This document shows positions 23,206 through 35,134 of a DNA stretch of 64,000 nt, in pieces; the first letter of the stretch is position 1; every line of letters begins with the position of its first letter. Under the pieces are notes generated by a model. The model was not told the origin of the DNA and searched no databases. It saw only the letters and a list, made by a program, of their open reading frames with translations. Made by a program: the position numbers and the translations under genes. The DNA is from Alitta virens (taxonomy: Eukaryota > Annelida > Polychaeta > Phyllodocida > Nereididae): contig OW028584.1 of the NCBI GenBank assembly GCA_932294295.1, positions 27,000,970 through 27,064,969 on the forward strand. The letters run 5' to 3'.

Positions 23206-24608
23206 TTGCTCAGTAGCACTACCACACAAACATGCAGGTGTACATAAAACCTGTAATTACTACGTGTATTACCAGTACTAATTACCAGATAATGTACTTA
23301 ATTACACTACACAGTACATTGTTTACATTTGTACACTCTTAGTTAATCAATGTAAATAAAGCAGCGGCTTAGAAATACTAAAATCCCACTGACCACTGGT
23401 CAAATTCTTGTAGAGTGACAGATGGACTCAGTAGTCAACATCCTTGGACAGGTCTGAGAGGTCATTTGGGTGACCATGGTCTCATGTGTGGTCAGTGGTC
23501 ACCACTGGTCAGTCCAGTGTTTACTATGAACATTGCAGTGGTCAGTATAATCAACGGTGTGTATTATAATACAGTGAGATATGTAGTTGCCTGGGGAAGT
23601 TATTTGCTTATTTTTGGGGATTTCAATGTCTATGCAAGTTCCTTTTCTTTCCTTAAAGTTACGCTACGTCACTGTAAACAAGTAGATGTAAAATTTACGA
23701 GTACTCGTCTGTCTATCTATCTATCTATCTATCTATCGATAACAACCCAATTGTCATAGGACAGTTTGTTACTGTAAATTTACAATGACATAGGGGAAAA
23801 CACATCAAGGAAGTATGCCTTATACTCACACAAAACGAATTTCTCAATAAATAAGTACTGCCGTTTGTTTTATTTATTACGGACTCAGACTTCATTTATC
23901 TTGCAAAACAGCCTAGATACCTTTCAAAGGCTTTAGAAAACACTGTCCAAAGGCCACTAGTTACATTTTACATTGTAATTAACTGATTAAAGCAAATTTG
24001 TTGTGCTAAACTCCAGATGACCTATTGGTTAAGGGAGTCACTCAGCCAACGACTATACGATTTGTTTCCAAGTCAATGAATTTGGCATAGAACATTTTAT
24101 AGAAACAGAGAAAAAAGATAGATACACAAAAAAAAATCAAATATAGCAAGTGTATGTACAAAAGCATATTTAATTGGATTGGCTCACATAGCGACAAACG
24201 AAATTGGTGCAAGAACAAGTTGATGAAAATAGAATGAATAAATAGAAGGTAGTTTCATTGATTATATGACACATTTAGCTATTTGGAATATTGCAGTTAA
24301 CATCATAACTATAACGAAATTCAATTTATATTCTATGAAATTGTGGGGGGGGGGGGATTTTGTCTTAACTAAATCATCCATACTGTTAAATATTGAAGGA
24401 ATTCGATATCCAATGCTCTGCTTGGCAAAACCATGTTCTGTTGATGAACAGATTGTTGCATTAAGTTTTAGTGGACATCATTAAATCATTCACAGTTTCC
24501 ATCAGTGTGTTTATATAACAATCTCCCCTCTGTCTTTCTTTATCTGTTGATGTGTCAATGTACAGGCAGACGTACTGATGAGACAATAAGACTTTCTCTT
24601 GGTCAATA
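23206..24608. other. Intergenic DNA, nothing recognised
   Basis: A GGTCA-rich stretch at 23,395-23,520 repeats 'gaccactggtca' in both orientations. A short (ATCT)n lies at about 23706-23737 and a G12 run near 24344. A SINE-B core fragment in reverse orientation sits at about 24560-24605. Confidence 0.4.
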
Positions 24609-24610
24609 AC

Positions 24611-25200
24611 GTATGGTGCCCTATTATGGTCAGGTTCTTGTTTATTAGAGCTATCAATAAAATTCTTGCACACTTAGCATGTTCCTAATAACTCTATTGT
24701 TAAGTATATATATTTTATTTTACAAAATCACAAAAAATAATGAAATATTAAAAAAATAACTGCCTGTTAGAACAAGTAACCTCATTCTGACGATATTAGG
24801 ACACCCGTGTCATATTATGGTCACCAAAGATGCCCTATTATGGTCACCTTGTTTTATGTATTGAACCAAATGGCTTCTGCCTAATAAAATAGGCTCCGAT
24901 TTAAAATAGATGAACTAATCTCTCAAAAGAAAGCTATTTTGGAGTCCAGCTTAGCAAAAATGTTTAAGTTGAGAAGAGAAACCTTGATGGCCAACATGGT
25001 TTCATGCATATACAAAATATGAATGACCTTGTGAACTGAACAGACACATTTAAAGACCCATAAATGACCTTGCGAACTTAAAAGACACTTTTAAAGTTTC
25101 AAAATGCTTTTTCAGTGGTGTAACTGCTCAGCAGATTAAACTAGGAAGCATTAATTGAAAGTGACCATATTAGGACACTGACCATATTAGGGCACCATAT
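24611..25200. mobile_element. Non-autonomous DNA transposon with inverted ends
   Basis: The left end TATGGTGCCCTATTATGGTCA is mirrored at the right end by TGACCATATTAGGGCACCATA (24612-24632 against 25179-25199, one mismatch). The motif CCTATTATGGTCA recurs inside near both ends (about 24811-24848 and, inverted, 25162-25175), resembling subterminal transposase-binding repeats. No long open frame lies between, so the element would depend on a transposase made elsewhere. No convincing target duplication was identified. Confidence 0.7.
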
Positions 25201-26288
25201 GACATACGTGTTAGTATTGAATTTTGTTGAGCACTAAGGATTCCTGGCCTATATTTTCGTTGCTGTATCTCTGGCCAATCAACAAGAAAATTACATCAAT
25301 TGTTAATTAAATTTTCCAACATGACAAGACAATGAGATTTGTTGACAATATTATTGCGACATGTGCACTGCTCATAGGTATAACACTCCTTATTATCAGA
25401 CAAAGAAACTTTTTGCGTGGGTAAATCTAAAATCATGGTGTTAAATATTGTATTGTTACATGTAATATGAACAATGTATGGACATGCAGTACGTGAAATA
25501 TTGTCCAATAACGTTGCCCTTAGCACCGTGAAATGCCTTCATAACAACAAGTTAAATTATGTTTTTTATTTGTTTATTCAAAATATACAACAATATTTCT
25601 CTTACTGTGGCTTACAATTTTTTAGTTGTTGAATTTTTTCACATTGCATTGTATTGTGTTAGTGCCACTGGCCTATAGCACATGTGACCAGCTGCAGAGG
25701 CAGACGTAATGATCAGATGATAAAGCTTTAAATTAGTTGAGTCATAAACTTTTCCTTGACATGTTGTCCCAAACCAATCATTAAGTTTAACTTGGACCTT
25801 AGTCGAGTATAATTTTGCACCGAGAACTGACTCTATAATCTTCCAGCCTACATATTATCATATTTCATATTCATAAATCATAAGCATCACTAGCATACAG
25901 ATCCTAACATTCATCAACACCTATATATATATATATTCTAGCCCCTAGTGATTTTACTCTGACTTTGATGTTCTGCCAAACATCTGTGAGTCCCCTGCAT
26001 GTTTCCATGGCAACAGATTCTCAGTGCTTGTGATGTTTTGTAGACAGTCATAAAAGGTATGATGCGCTTTTTAAGCAAAATGATAATTCTTGTGTTTGAC
26101 ATAACCAAAAATAGGGAGAAGTATGTTTGGAATATTTTCTGATTATAATTATAAGTCAGTCTTGACTTGTTTTTTGGTGTTAGTGAGAAGTTTACCCAGG
26201 TTCAAGGCCATAAATGAACCTAACTACTAGCTAGTTTATTGGTTTATATATATATTTTATGATAAAAAATATATTAACAATGATTAAG
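25201..26288. other. Intergenic DNA with a SINE-B fragment
   Basis: A reverse-orientation SINE-B core fragment lies at about 25,690-25,735. The rest is AT-rich without gene signal. Confidence 0.4.
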
Positions 26289-26402
26289 TTGGTAGTAATT
26301 CTGTGGCTTTATTAGTTCCTTAAATTTCTATATTATTAAAAGATATAAATTATTATATTATAGACATTTGAAGACCTAATATAGTCACAGAATTCCTACC
26401 AA
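26289..26402. repeat. Near-perfect palindrome (foldback element)
   Basis: 'ttggtagtaattctgtggct' at 26289 is mirrored by 'atagtcacagaattcctacc' followed by 'aa' ending at 26402. Pairing continues inward over AT-rich arms of roughly 55 bases with little or no loop. It is either a palindromic MITE or the result of an inverted duplication. A transcript would form a long hairpin. Confidence 0.65.
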
Positions 26403-27384
26403 ATTGAAAACAATATTATAGTGTATATTCAAAGACATGCATGGAACATTATGTAAGACTTAATATGTGACGTCACCATGGAAATATTAAAGGATTTACT
26501 ATTTAACATTAATATACTTTGTCAAAGGTTATTTATCCTTCCTTTGTTTGGCTAATGTAACACTTCACTTTTTTAATTACATTGCCTAAATTAACATGAT
26601 TACAGTCTTAACACTAAGAACATTAAAATATATTAACTGGAAACAATCTTGATATAATTATAATCTATCATAATCTATCATAATCCACTCTACAAACATA
26701 ACGCATGGTGACACGTTGGAGATATACATGTTAATCTGCATTCCACATTCTGAAATGACATGCTAAACATGTAAAAATCATCTCACATATTAAGTTATTA
26801 GCTGAGTTACATGATCTGAGTATTAAAGTTCACATGCTATATATTTCTCACATACTAATGAACTTGTGTTACTTAATACAGTGTGCTCAATAATGGTTGA
26901 GGCATACTATATACTGTGTACATTAAAATCTCTCTAATAAGGACACACTTAATTTCACCCCATATTGCCTCAATAGCAAGGTGACCTTGCATATATATAT
27001 ATATATATATATTTTTTTTTTCACCGGTCTAAGACTTGTTAATACAATTATTTTGGTTATCTCTAATGATAAATTACAACAAACAAACAAAAAGAAATTT
27101 TGTATACATGTATATACACTATCACCACAGTTATTCTTATATCCTTATATCGAGGTGGTCTTAATGTTGAACTTTCTAACATGTGGGGGATTCTAATTAC
27201 TTGGTTTAGATTGAATCAAATCTCTGTGGCATAAGTTAAGAGGGGGTCTTAGTATTGATGGGTACTTTGGTGGGGTTTTATACTAACCTCACCATACGAT
27301 CACCTCAATATTAAGAGTGTTTATCCAATTTTGACATTCACTTAATATGCAGTATCTCACTCCCACTTAAATGTTTTTAGTTAA
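26403..27384. other. AT-rich intergenic DNA, nothing recognised
   Basis: Includes an (AT)n tract at about 26989-27011. No exon or transposon hallmark. Confidence 0.45.
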
Positions 27385-27895
27385 TAAAGTATCCTATCCT
27401 ATCCTCAACACTTACAGTGTCACTATCCTACTCTATGCTAACCTAACCTAACCTAACCTAACCTATCCTATCCTATCCTATCCTATCCTATCCTATCCTA
27501 TCCTATCCTATCCTATCCTATCCTAATAAACCATTAGATTTAACGGTATCCTATCCTAGCATATCCTCGCCTATTACAGTGTCCCTATCCTACTATATCC
27601 TACCCTATCCTACCCTATCCTATCCTATGTCAAAAAAGCAATCCTATCCTATCCCATCCTGTGTTAATAAAGTAATCCAATCCTATCCTATCCTATCTAT
27701 CCTGTGTTAATAAAGTATTAAATGCAACAGTATCCTACCCTATCCTATCTCATCCCATCCTATCCTATCCCATCCTATCCCATCCTATCCTACCCTATCC
27801 TATCCTATCCCATCCCACCCCATCCCATCCTATCCTACCCTATCCTACCCTATCCTATCCTATCCTATCCTATCCTATCCTATCCTATCCTACTG
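27385..27895. repeat. CCTAT pentanucleotide satellite
   Basis: About 500 bases dominated by TATCC/CCTAT units. Near 27439-27463 the unit shifts to AACCT, and interruptions repeat a 'gtgttaataaagta' motif several times. The Tyr-Pro-Ile-Leu-Ser open frame is an artefact. Confidence 0.95.
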
Positions 27896-28769
27896 AGATG
27901 CCAGTATTGAGATCTCCCAGGCCATAAGAGCACCTTTACCCTGAGGCACTATATATGCATATTGTAGGCACCAGATATATTTGTTAAATGCATTCAAGCG
28001 TGGAAAATAAATAATATTTGACATGGTTCTGTGATATGTATGTGTAATACCATATATGTACTACATGTGATATTCGTAATACAAAATATGAATGCTTAAT
28101 ATCATGCGTGTAACACATGTGCACAGTGTAGTTCATACATCATGCTTAATGTACAAATTTAATATGTTTGAAAAAACTCATGTACATAATCTGCCAATAT
28201 ACTACGAGGTATTTATTTAAAAAAAAATAACTTTAGGCAATTATATTATGTTATTAATATGACATGTATGCAATGTACAACTAAAAATGTAGAAGGTCAT
28301 AGGCGAGTTTTAGAACTGTATGCAATTACACAGAAAGTAGCTAAATAGTTACTAAGATTATTCTACATAATTATTATGTTTACAGTACTAACTTTTGTCA
28401 TTTCTTTATAATGCAAACATGATTCTCAGACCGGATTGTCAATGTCTTTATTTAGCAGAAGTAATAATGAGGTGCAATGATAGAGTATTAGGCCACATAG
28501 TTACTCCATGGGTGGTGTATTACTCGCTCAACCATAGACACCGAGTACAAGGCACTGCCAATGACAAAGTCCCATGTGGACGTCTCTCATGGCTGAGATT
28601 TAGTACCATTTTGAAGGAATATATTGATTGAGTAACCATAGCAATAAATTATAAACGTGTAGGTTGTCAGTGAGAACTAGTTGTCATCAGTATATATTTT
28701 CATAATTTTAGTTTTGTTGTATGCCTATATGTATTATATCTTGACTCGCTCTTACTCATATGCAGTTTT
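27896..28769. other. Intergenic DNA with a SINE-B fragment
   Basis: At about 28,515-28,555 a reverse-orientation fragment ('catagacaccgagtacaagg') of the SINE-B body is visible. The rest is AT-rich. Confidence 0.4.
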
Positions 28770-28895
28770 AGTGGAAGATGCTAAACTCCAGAGGATGTAA
28801 TTTGAATCAAGGTATGTCATTGGCCAAGTCCTTCGACCAATAAGAGTCCTGGACTCACATGACGTCCTCTGGAGTGTGGAGTTTAGCTTCCAACT
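28770..28895. mobile_element. Short inverted-repeat element (MITE-like)
   Basis: 'agtggaagatgctaaactcc' followed by 'agaggatgt' on the left is mirrored on the right by 'acgtcctctggagtgtggag' and 'tttagcttccaact', with one small insertion. Length is about 126 bp and it is non-coding. A half-copy of the motif ('gtgctaaactccagatgacc') appears near 24003. Confidence 0.6.
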
Positions 28896-29164
28896 CTATT
28901 AGACTTGTTTCCAAGTCTGAATTTGGCTGCAAAAGCACTCTTATTTTCATATTTTTGAATTTTTTTATCTTTACAGGCAACATCAGACAACATGTAAATT
29001 TCTCTAGGCTGGCCATGAACCAGCCTTAGGAGATGCAGTGACGATATTTCTTTCTTGGTAAGCAGCAAGACCTTAAATAATTACTTATGCAAGTGCTAAA
29101 GTCTAAACTTACGTTCATAAAGTATTATTATGAAGGAGCTTTGTTTTCAATTCCAGACGACTAT

Positions 29165-29281
29165 ATAAACATTTTGTGACGTATTTCTGACGTCGAAGTA
29201 CCACAGCATCTGATTGGTTCAACAGCATCACGTGACGTATTCAACTCCTCCGATTGGTCGATGACGTTCCAGTTTTCCAAG
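29165..29281 (+). promoter_or_regulatory. Promoter of the multi-pass membrane protein gene
   Basis: In the 110 bases before the chosen ATG there are four TGACGT motifs (CRE/ATF-like) and two inverted CCAAT boxes (ATTGG), one inside 'cgattggtcg'. No TATA box is seen. The density suggests a CREB/ATF- and NF-Y-type, CpG-containing promoter. The motif meanings are general knowledge and binding is inferred. Confidence 0.55.
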
Positions 29282-31181
29282 ATGGGCAAGGAGAGTGGCC
29301 TGACCTATCTCTGTTCTCTCTTATTTGCTTTTCTTATTCTTCTTTGGGTGGCCATATTCCATGGGCTGTCATGGTCGAACATCGCAGTGGATTTGGGTGA
29401 GTGGAAAAAAATTAAAGCAAAAGAAGGGAATATTAGAGGGAAAATATTAGATACACCGGGGAGCAAATCAATCAATCAATCAATCAAGTTCTTTCTAGAA
29501 TCTGATAATCCAATACCACTGGCCAGTGTCGCCACCTGGTGTAAATGGTGAAGAACACAATATGTCTTCTCAAATGTTTCCTGTGTACTTTTTTATGGCA
29601 ATATTGCTGACCTAAATAGTATAGACTACTACAGACCACATAAATGGCTCATTAGTAGTCTTCTTCATACATCAAAATCTTATATGAATATTACTTTCCA
29701 GGTATGATGTCCCACACCCAGGGAGAAAACTGGCAAGTACACAGCTTGGCCATAGTGGATCCCTCCTGGCTCATTCCAATATGGGGTGTGGTCTATGGTC
29801 TTCAGATCAGCTGGCTCATCTATGCTATGATACTAGGGTGCAAACATTTCAAGGTAAAACAACAATTATTTCCAAAAAAACATTGAAAATGGAATAATCA
29901 CCTGTTGTTAAATGTTGCTGCACTCGTGGAAATCTCAATCAATTTAACTAACAGAATTTCGTTTAAAAGCAGTGATAGACCAGTAACCTCAGGCTATCGG
30001 CTTAATATTTCTATGATTCTGCGAAAGAATATCTACACTTCTGCAATAGCCCACAAAATATCAGCTTTCTATAATTGCTATATATATTTCAAAGCAGGTA
30101 ATGCTCGATATTTCTCGATATTTTCTATGATACACCAAATACTCTCCTTCAAAATTATTTATTTGTAAACACTTTGCTTGAACAATTTGAACATATTGGC
30201 AGTAAGAAGAGAAAACAATCCAACAAAACTGCAAGTTGTACTTATGTATATATTATTATTCATTGATTGTTGTAGAGCGGTGCCCTCATAATTGATCCTC
30301 CAATTCTTCCAACATCGATGTTCCTGACCTATGCACTTGGATCGGCAGGATGTTTAGGATGGATCGTGTTATGGGACAACGAAGCTTATTACGTCTATTC
30401 AGCTATCTGCATGTTAGCAGCCACCGTCTTTCTCAGTCTGTCTGTCGCCATCTCGCTTCATGCTACGAAGATGTACCAAGAAGACATCATTGCAAGAGGA
30501 TACATCGTCGACGTGTGGACCATCCGAGCTCTGGTTCAGAATGCTCTCACAGCTTTTGTCGCATGGACCTTTGTGGTCACAGCATACACCATCGCGATGA
30601 TCTTGAAGAGGTTCGATCTGCTGGATGATGACCAAGCGCAATATGTCAGTCTGTCCATCATGATGGCCCATGTAGTTATCTGGATGATCTTGGATGTTTG
30701 GGTCGCACGAGCGCTGACACACTTCATCGTGTTACCTTACATCTTGTATTTAGTGGTCTTCCTGCAACCGATCCTATCCCATGAAGTTGGTTCGCCGTTC
30801 TTCATCATGTCCACAACGTACTTCGCTCTTACAACAGTGTTTATCTTTATGAAAATCACAACAGCGATGCTTCGATGCAGGAAGAGCGCCAAGGCACTCA
30901 AAGCACAAGACGAGCAGTTCGGTGCCATCGAGTACAAAGACGATGGCGAAGACCTTGGCAACGTCACTTTAGTCCACACCCGCTTCCCAAACCCTCGATC
31001 TAGGGTAACCAGCGAGAACTCTAGCATCACAGGAAGTTGCAGTAGCATGGATGACATGATGAGCACCCTCTCCAGTCAGACGAATCCGAACAACAATGAC
31101 TTCGACAACGATGCTACGTCTCAAAGAGCTTTTGCGCTCAATCAAGATATCTGTAAAGTTAGAGTCATTTACCGATTCTAA
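29282..31181 (+). CDS. Multi-pass membrane protein of an uncharacterised invertebrate family (three exons)
   Basis: Exons are 29282-29396, 29702-29853 and 30276-31181. Donors are GTGAGT and GTAAAA, acceptors TTTCCAG and TTGTAG, and phases agree throughout, giving 390 residues. I chose the ATG at 29282 (aagATGg) over one 21 bases upstream because its context is far better. About eight hydrophobic helices are visible: near residues 7-29, 62-84, 104-122, 127-152, 176-200, 211-238, 240-258 and 266-289. Tryptophans are frequent at helix ends. A polar, Ser/Asn-rich tail of about 90 residues with 'SRVTSENSSITGS' follows, probably cytoplasmic. The VWTIRALVQN and WIVLWDNE motifs look like conserved family signatures, but I can name no established family or function. 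A distant TspO-like bundle is only a thought. Intact and apparently functional. The last codons could instead lie beyond a cryptic donor near 31153. Confidence 0.8.
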
Positions 31182-32020
31182 TTAACAAATAATCCCAAGA
31201 CTTCTAAGACTTCAGAAATTGCTTTTTATACGTTTCCAACAGTGTACCCTCAAAGTATCCATCATCTAAAGACTTATATGAAGAAATTATCTTCCTGAAA
31301 TGATTAATAACTGGGGACCACAAAATATAATCGGTTTAATAAATTGACAAAGCAGTGGATGGTATGATATTGCTCTGTCAAAAAGATCCAAGACGAAGTG
31401 CAGATCTTAGAATCTTTAGACTGAAATGCACATTTCTCCTTAGACTACGTATGGTATTCAAATGACTTCATGAATGGATATTCCAATATGGACACATAGA
31501 TCTTCCATTGTATGTTCCCAAATACTGCAGCTTTTAGATTGGAACAAAGTTTCAGATGGATCACTACGATATTGGATACAGAGGTCTTCCAGTTTGTTGA
31601 ACTACATCAGTGTATGCACCGGAAGTTATTTCAGCTGCTTGAATACAGTAATCTTCAAGCTGAACTGATCTTCTAATTGATGTATGCCTGACTTTCCAAC
31701 AGCTTTTGACAGATGATGACATTGATGCCATTATATTCGAATTATTCTGGGATAGCAGAATGGAGTACCATGTCACAGAATTATTGGATTATGAAAAATA
31801 TCTGGAAGGAGAAGCTTTGAACCAATGGAGGCTTCAGTCAGTGCAGATAAACATCTTGAAGCTAGAGTAGTTTATGAGATTACATTATGAAATGCACAAA
31901 ATAGCAGTTATCATAATAAAATCTTCCACATCAAGAAAACTAAAAATATATTACAACATGCCAAACACAAAAAAAGGCAATATATACTTATTAGAATAAA
32001 GTATTCCTTATTAAAGACTA
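31182..32020 (+). other. Probable 3' UTR of the membrane protein gene
   Basis: AATAAA signals occur at 31915-31920 and 31995-32000. Short open frames within (for example 31474-31668) show no domain. The extent of the UTR is inferred. Confidence 0.45.
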
Positions 32021-32201
32021 TTGCCAATTTGCGGTTTTGTTTTTGAACATTTGATAATGACATGAATTTAGTTTCGTACTCTTGAAACCTTGTGACGTCA
32101 CAAAAGTTGTGATTTTATTGGCTTTCAAAAGTAATAGATAAAAATATCACAAAAATGGTGCTGATTATCTTTCGTTTAAAAACATTTTTCCATTTTTGTT
32201 T

Positions 32202-32232
<31 letters not shown>

Positions 32233-32402
32233 CTTTTTTCACAATCCTTTACAATTACTGACATCTAAATTTTATAATTTTGAATACCATTATAGCTTCT
32301 TTAACTTCTAAACAACACATTAGCACTTACTTTAAATTGTCATAACATATTTGTACATATAACTATATTGTTATTATAGTAATTTTATACGTTCTTACTT
32401 CC
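32021..32402. other. AT-rich intergenic DNA, nothing recognised
   Basis: A (TA)n(T)n tract lies at about 32205-32232. Confidence 0.5.
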
Positions 32403-32410
32403 TCTACTTG

Positions 32411-32613
32411 CATAGGCGTAGGAGGCACCTTTCTTTGGGGGGGGGGGGGGGGGGCAAAGGTCATCTTGCCCGAATTTTAAGGCTTTTATTAGCATCCCTT
32501 TATGCCCGAATCTTTCAATTTTTTGCCCGAATTTTTGGCTTTCCTGGACACTTGGGGAGGAGGCAATTGCCCCCCCCCCCTCTGCCCCCCCCCCCCCACC
32601 TCCTACGCCTATG
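32411..32613. mobile_element. hAT-type MITE with perfect 8-bp target duplication
   Basis: Terminal inverted repeats are CATAGGCGTAGGAGG at 32411 and its complement ending at 32613. A perfect 8-bp direct repeat TCTACTTG lies immediately outside (32403-32410 and 32614-32621). Eight-base duplications and CA-starting ends are typical of hAT elements (family knowledge). Inside there is a run of 18 G near the left end, two C runs near the right end, and three copies of 'gcccgaattt'. It has no transposase and must be mobilised in trans. Confidence 0.9.
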
Positions 32614-32621
32614 TCTACTTG

Positions 32622-33531
32622 ACTATATATATATATACAATGTAGTTTTCACAATGAAGGCATTGACGTTGGGCTGGGATATCAATTGAAGTGCACATTA
32701 CATGTAAATAAACAATTGCAATATGATTTATGTAATACAAAAAAACATTAGTCCTGCATATCATGTTAATGATTTTTACACAAATTTTGTATTGTTAATC
32801 TCTGAAAACAAAATTTTGAAATATTGTTTTGAGCTTCCACTTGTTATATGTTTATCCTTGTACAGATATTATATAGTTCACGTTATTACTGTAAAAAGTT
32901 ATAATCAGAAATAAAACACAACTAAAACGTCAGTGTTTGTTTTCAATAATTATATAATAATAATAAAAAAATGTATTGCCTCAATGAAGACATGTACATA
33001 TGTTATATAATAAGAATTGTAGAATGTTGATGTGACAATTAAAAACCGAGATCAAAGTGATACTTTACAAGCTTTGTAAAAAAAAGAAAAAAAAATCGAA
33101 AATAAAATTGTGGCATTAAGAGCTTCTTTGTTAAAATTATTGAAGTCTCTCAATAGCATCTTGCAACTGTCAGTCAGTCAATCATTTGCACCGATTTAAT
33201 TTTCTTCACACATGAGATCATCAGATTGTCATTAAAAAGCAGTTTGTAAATAGACCCCAGGCCATTCATACCACATTGTTGCTTCACTGTACAGAAGAGT
33301 GTTGCTTCCAAAGTTACTTTTATGGCGATACAAGTACACTTCTTTTGATTGCGAGTTACTCAGCATAACTGACTTGAAGAGTTAAAGGCAGTTGATATAT
33401 GTAAGTGTTCCCAATTTTATAACATTGAACCACTCAGCAAAGTTGTTATCCTTGCAAATCTACTTTGGCCGAAAGACACATTATTCAACTTCCCTTGAGC
33501 TCCTTTATGTTCAGGTAGCATTTTCTTATTG
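32622..33531. other. AT-rich intergenic DNA, nothing recognised
   Basis: No domain-bearing frame and no named repeat. Confidence 0.45.
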
Positions 33532-33725
33532 GCACCCTTCTTTGTGTAGTTCTTTTGAGTATAACCGTAGTAATGAATTTTACAACCAGTTTGTGAAAAT
33601 CTCACAATGCTCCTGTGATGTCATCAGTCTTGGTAACGTGTGCAAATACCTAGGGGTGGCAGTTCACCGGAAGTACAGGAAGTAGAAATGACCATAGATA
33701 TTTCGCAACAGATAGGCCATCAGAA
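33532..33725 (+). repeat. Direct repeat, left copy
   Basis: About 195 bases closely matching 34468-34669 in the same orientation. Shared strings include 'tgtgtagttcttttgagtat', 'gtcatcagtcttggtaacgt' and 'cagttcaccggaagtacagg'. It contains a TGATGTCATCA motif where the other copy has TGACGTCATCA. Confidence 0.8.
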
Positions 33726-34467
33726 ATAGTCTTTCAGTGTCTTTAATATATGAGATATCTCCCTGAAACTGATATTTATCTTTACAGTGGTGTATACCAT
33801 TCCAAAACTTTTTGCTGTTTTTCCCGTATGAATGCACTCAACCACTGCATTGAGCTTATTTGTGCACAGGTCCTTCGCAGCATTGTCTTTAGCCAAACGC
33901 GTCTTTTTTATGTTTATAGACAGACAATACATAGCAATTGTGGTCCTTGTCATTTTGAATCCAGAGGGACCTCCAGAACTGCATACAACCCTGGCCAATA
34001 CACCGAGATGCTGACTGTTAAGAGTATTACTGGTTTTACATGTTTTCCTTATGTTATGGTTCTCAGCTTAATTCAGCCAAGTTGACCATGACATAACGAT
34101 TCATAGACCATTAGCCTTGTCCAACAAAAGATCAACAACAGATTGCAGTTTAAAGGATTATTCCCTTAAGGACATAAAAAATATGTCATAAACACATATA
34201 ATCAAAATGTCATATACAGACACAAACTACAAACCCAGACAGAGTCAGGTGGAAGCACACAGACTGCCCTGGTATGCTAGTCTCTTAACTAAAAAGGACA
34301 GAGAGCTGTCACAATCTATTGCAGTAGTATATTTTACATCTATTTGCATGTTATATTTTATTAATGTTTCATAAGTTAATTAATACTCTTATATTAATTA
34401 ATATCTTGATATGTTAAGGTAAATAAGTGCAGGTGTGCTTTATTGCAAAGCACAAGTTAGATATACT
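33726..34467. other. Sequence between the two direct repeats
   Basis: 742 bases of AT-rich sequence with overlapping short ORFs on both strands but no recognised domain. It may be the internal part of a very small LTR-like element or simply the unit of a tandem duplication. Confidence 0.35.
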
Positions 34468-34669
34468 GCACCCTTCATTGTGTAGTTCTTTTGAGTATAA
34501 CTGTTAGTAGGAATGAATTTTACAACCAGCTTGTAGAAATCAGACAATGCTCCAGTGACGTCATCAGTCTTGGTAACGTGAGCAAACACCTATGGGTAGC
34601 AGTTCACCGGAAGTACAGGAAGTAGAAATGACCATGGATACTTCGAAGCAAAAGATGTGCCATCAGACA
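34468..34669 (+). repeat. Direct repeat, right copy, with palindromic CRE
   Basis: Matches 33532-33725 with scattered substitutions and small indels. Carries an intact TGACGTCA. If the pair are LTRs, this is the 3' one. I saw no clean TG...CA ends or flanking target duplication. Confidence 0.8.
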
Positions 34670-34899
34670 ATCAGGGATCTGATAACAAGCCAGGGACCAT
34701 GGCACCACCAGATGATCTGTCCGATCACAGTGGTCAGTCTCAGATTACTAGACCTCAAAGAACAGCAAATTCAGATTCAAACAGAACCAACATTGACCAA
34801 CACTGACACAATAGGGTCTTTTCACTGAGCAGCCCTGAGTTCAGCAAGACATAGGTCCTTCCTCTCCTCTGGTTACTCATTTTGCTTTTCAGACATAGA
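34670..34899. other. Intergenic DNA, nothing recognised
   Basis: A 78-codon open frame starts in the repeat and ends at 34,828, with Gln/Thr-rich, non-diagnostic composition. Confidence 0.4.
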
Positions 34900-35134
34900 A
34901 GATAATCACTGACTTATTCAATAAATATATCTTTCTCAGAAAAATAACAAAAATCAACTGAATGATAAAGTGTCAAATATACATTAAAATGCACTAAAAA
35001 TACTGCTGCTATGATGCAGTTTGCTTCAGCCAATTACAGTCAATGGCGGGAACTTTTTCAGCCAATAGAATTGCAGTATTCTGTCATAGCCATCTGGTGG
35101 AAATATAGAGAACCATCCATGAAAATCCACTATT
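34900..35134 (-). repeat. Dispersed repeat D, copy 1 (minus strand)
   Basis: The reverse complement matches copies at 45,593-45,790 and 47,716-47,955. Shared strings include 'aatagtggattttcatgg', 'ccaccagatggct', 'actgcaattctattggctga' and 'ttgttatttttctgaga'. It is non-coding with no obvious terminal repeats. It is a family because three copies occur in 13 kb. Confidence 0.75.

Noticed and set aside
27439..27463. Five AACCT units resembling a TTAGG-type telomere repeat
   Set aside because: They sit inside a long CCTAT satellite and are a one-base variant of its unit, so an interstitial telomere is not needed to explain them.
27722..27910. ORF with Tyr-Pro-Ile-Leu-Ser repeats
   Set aside because: Reads through the CCTAT satellite.
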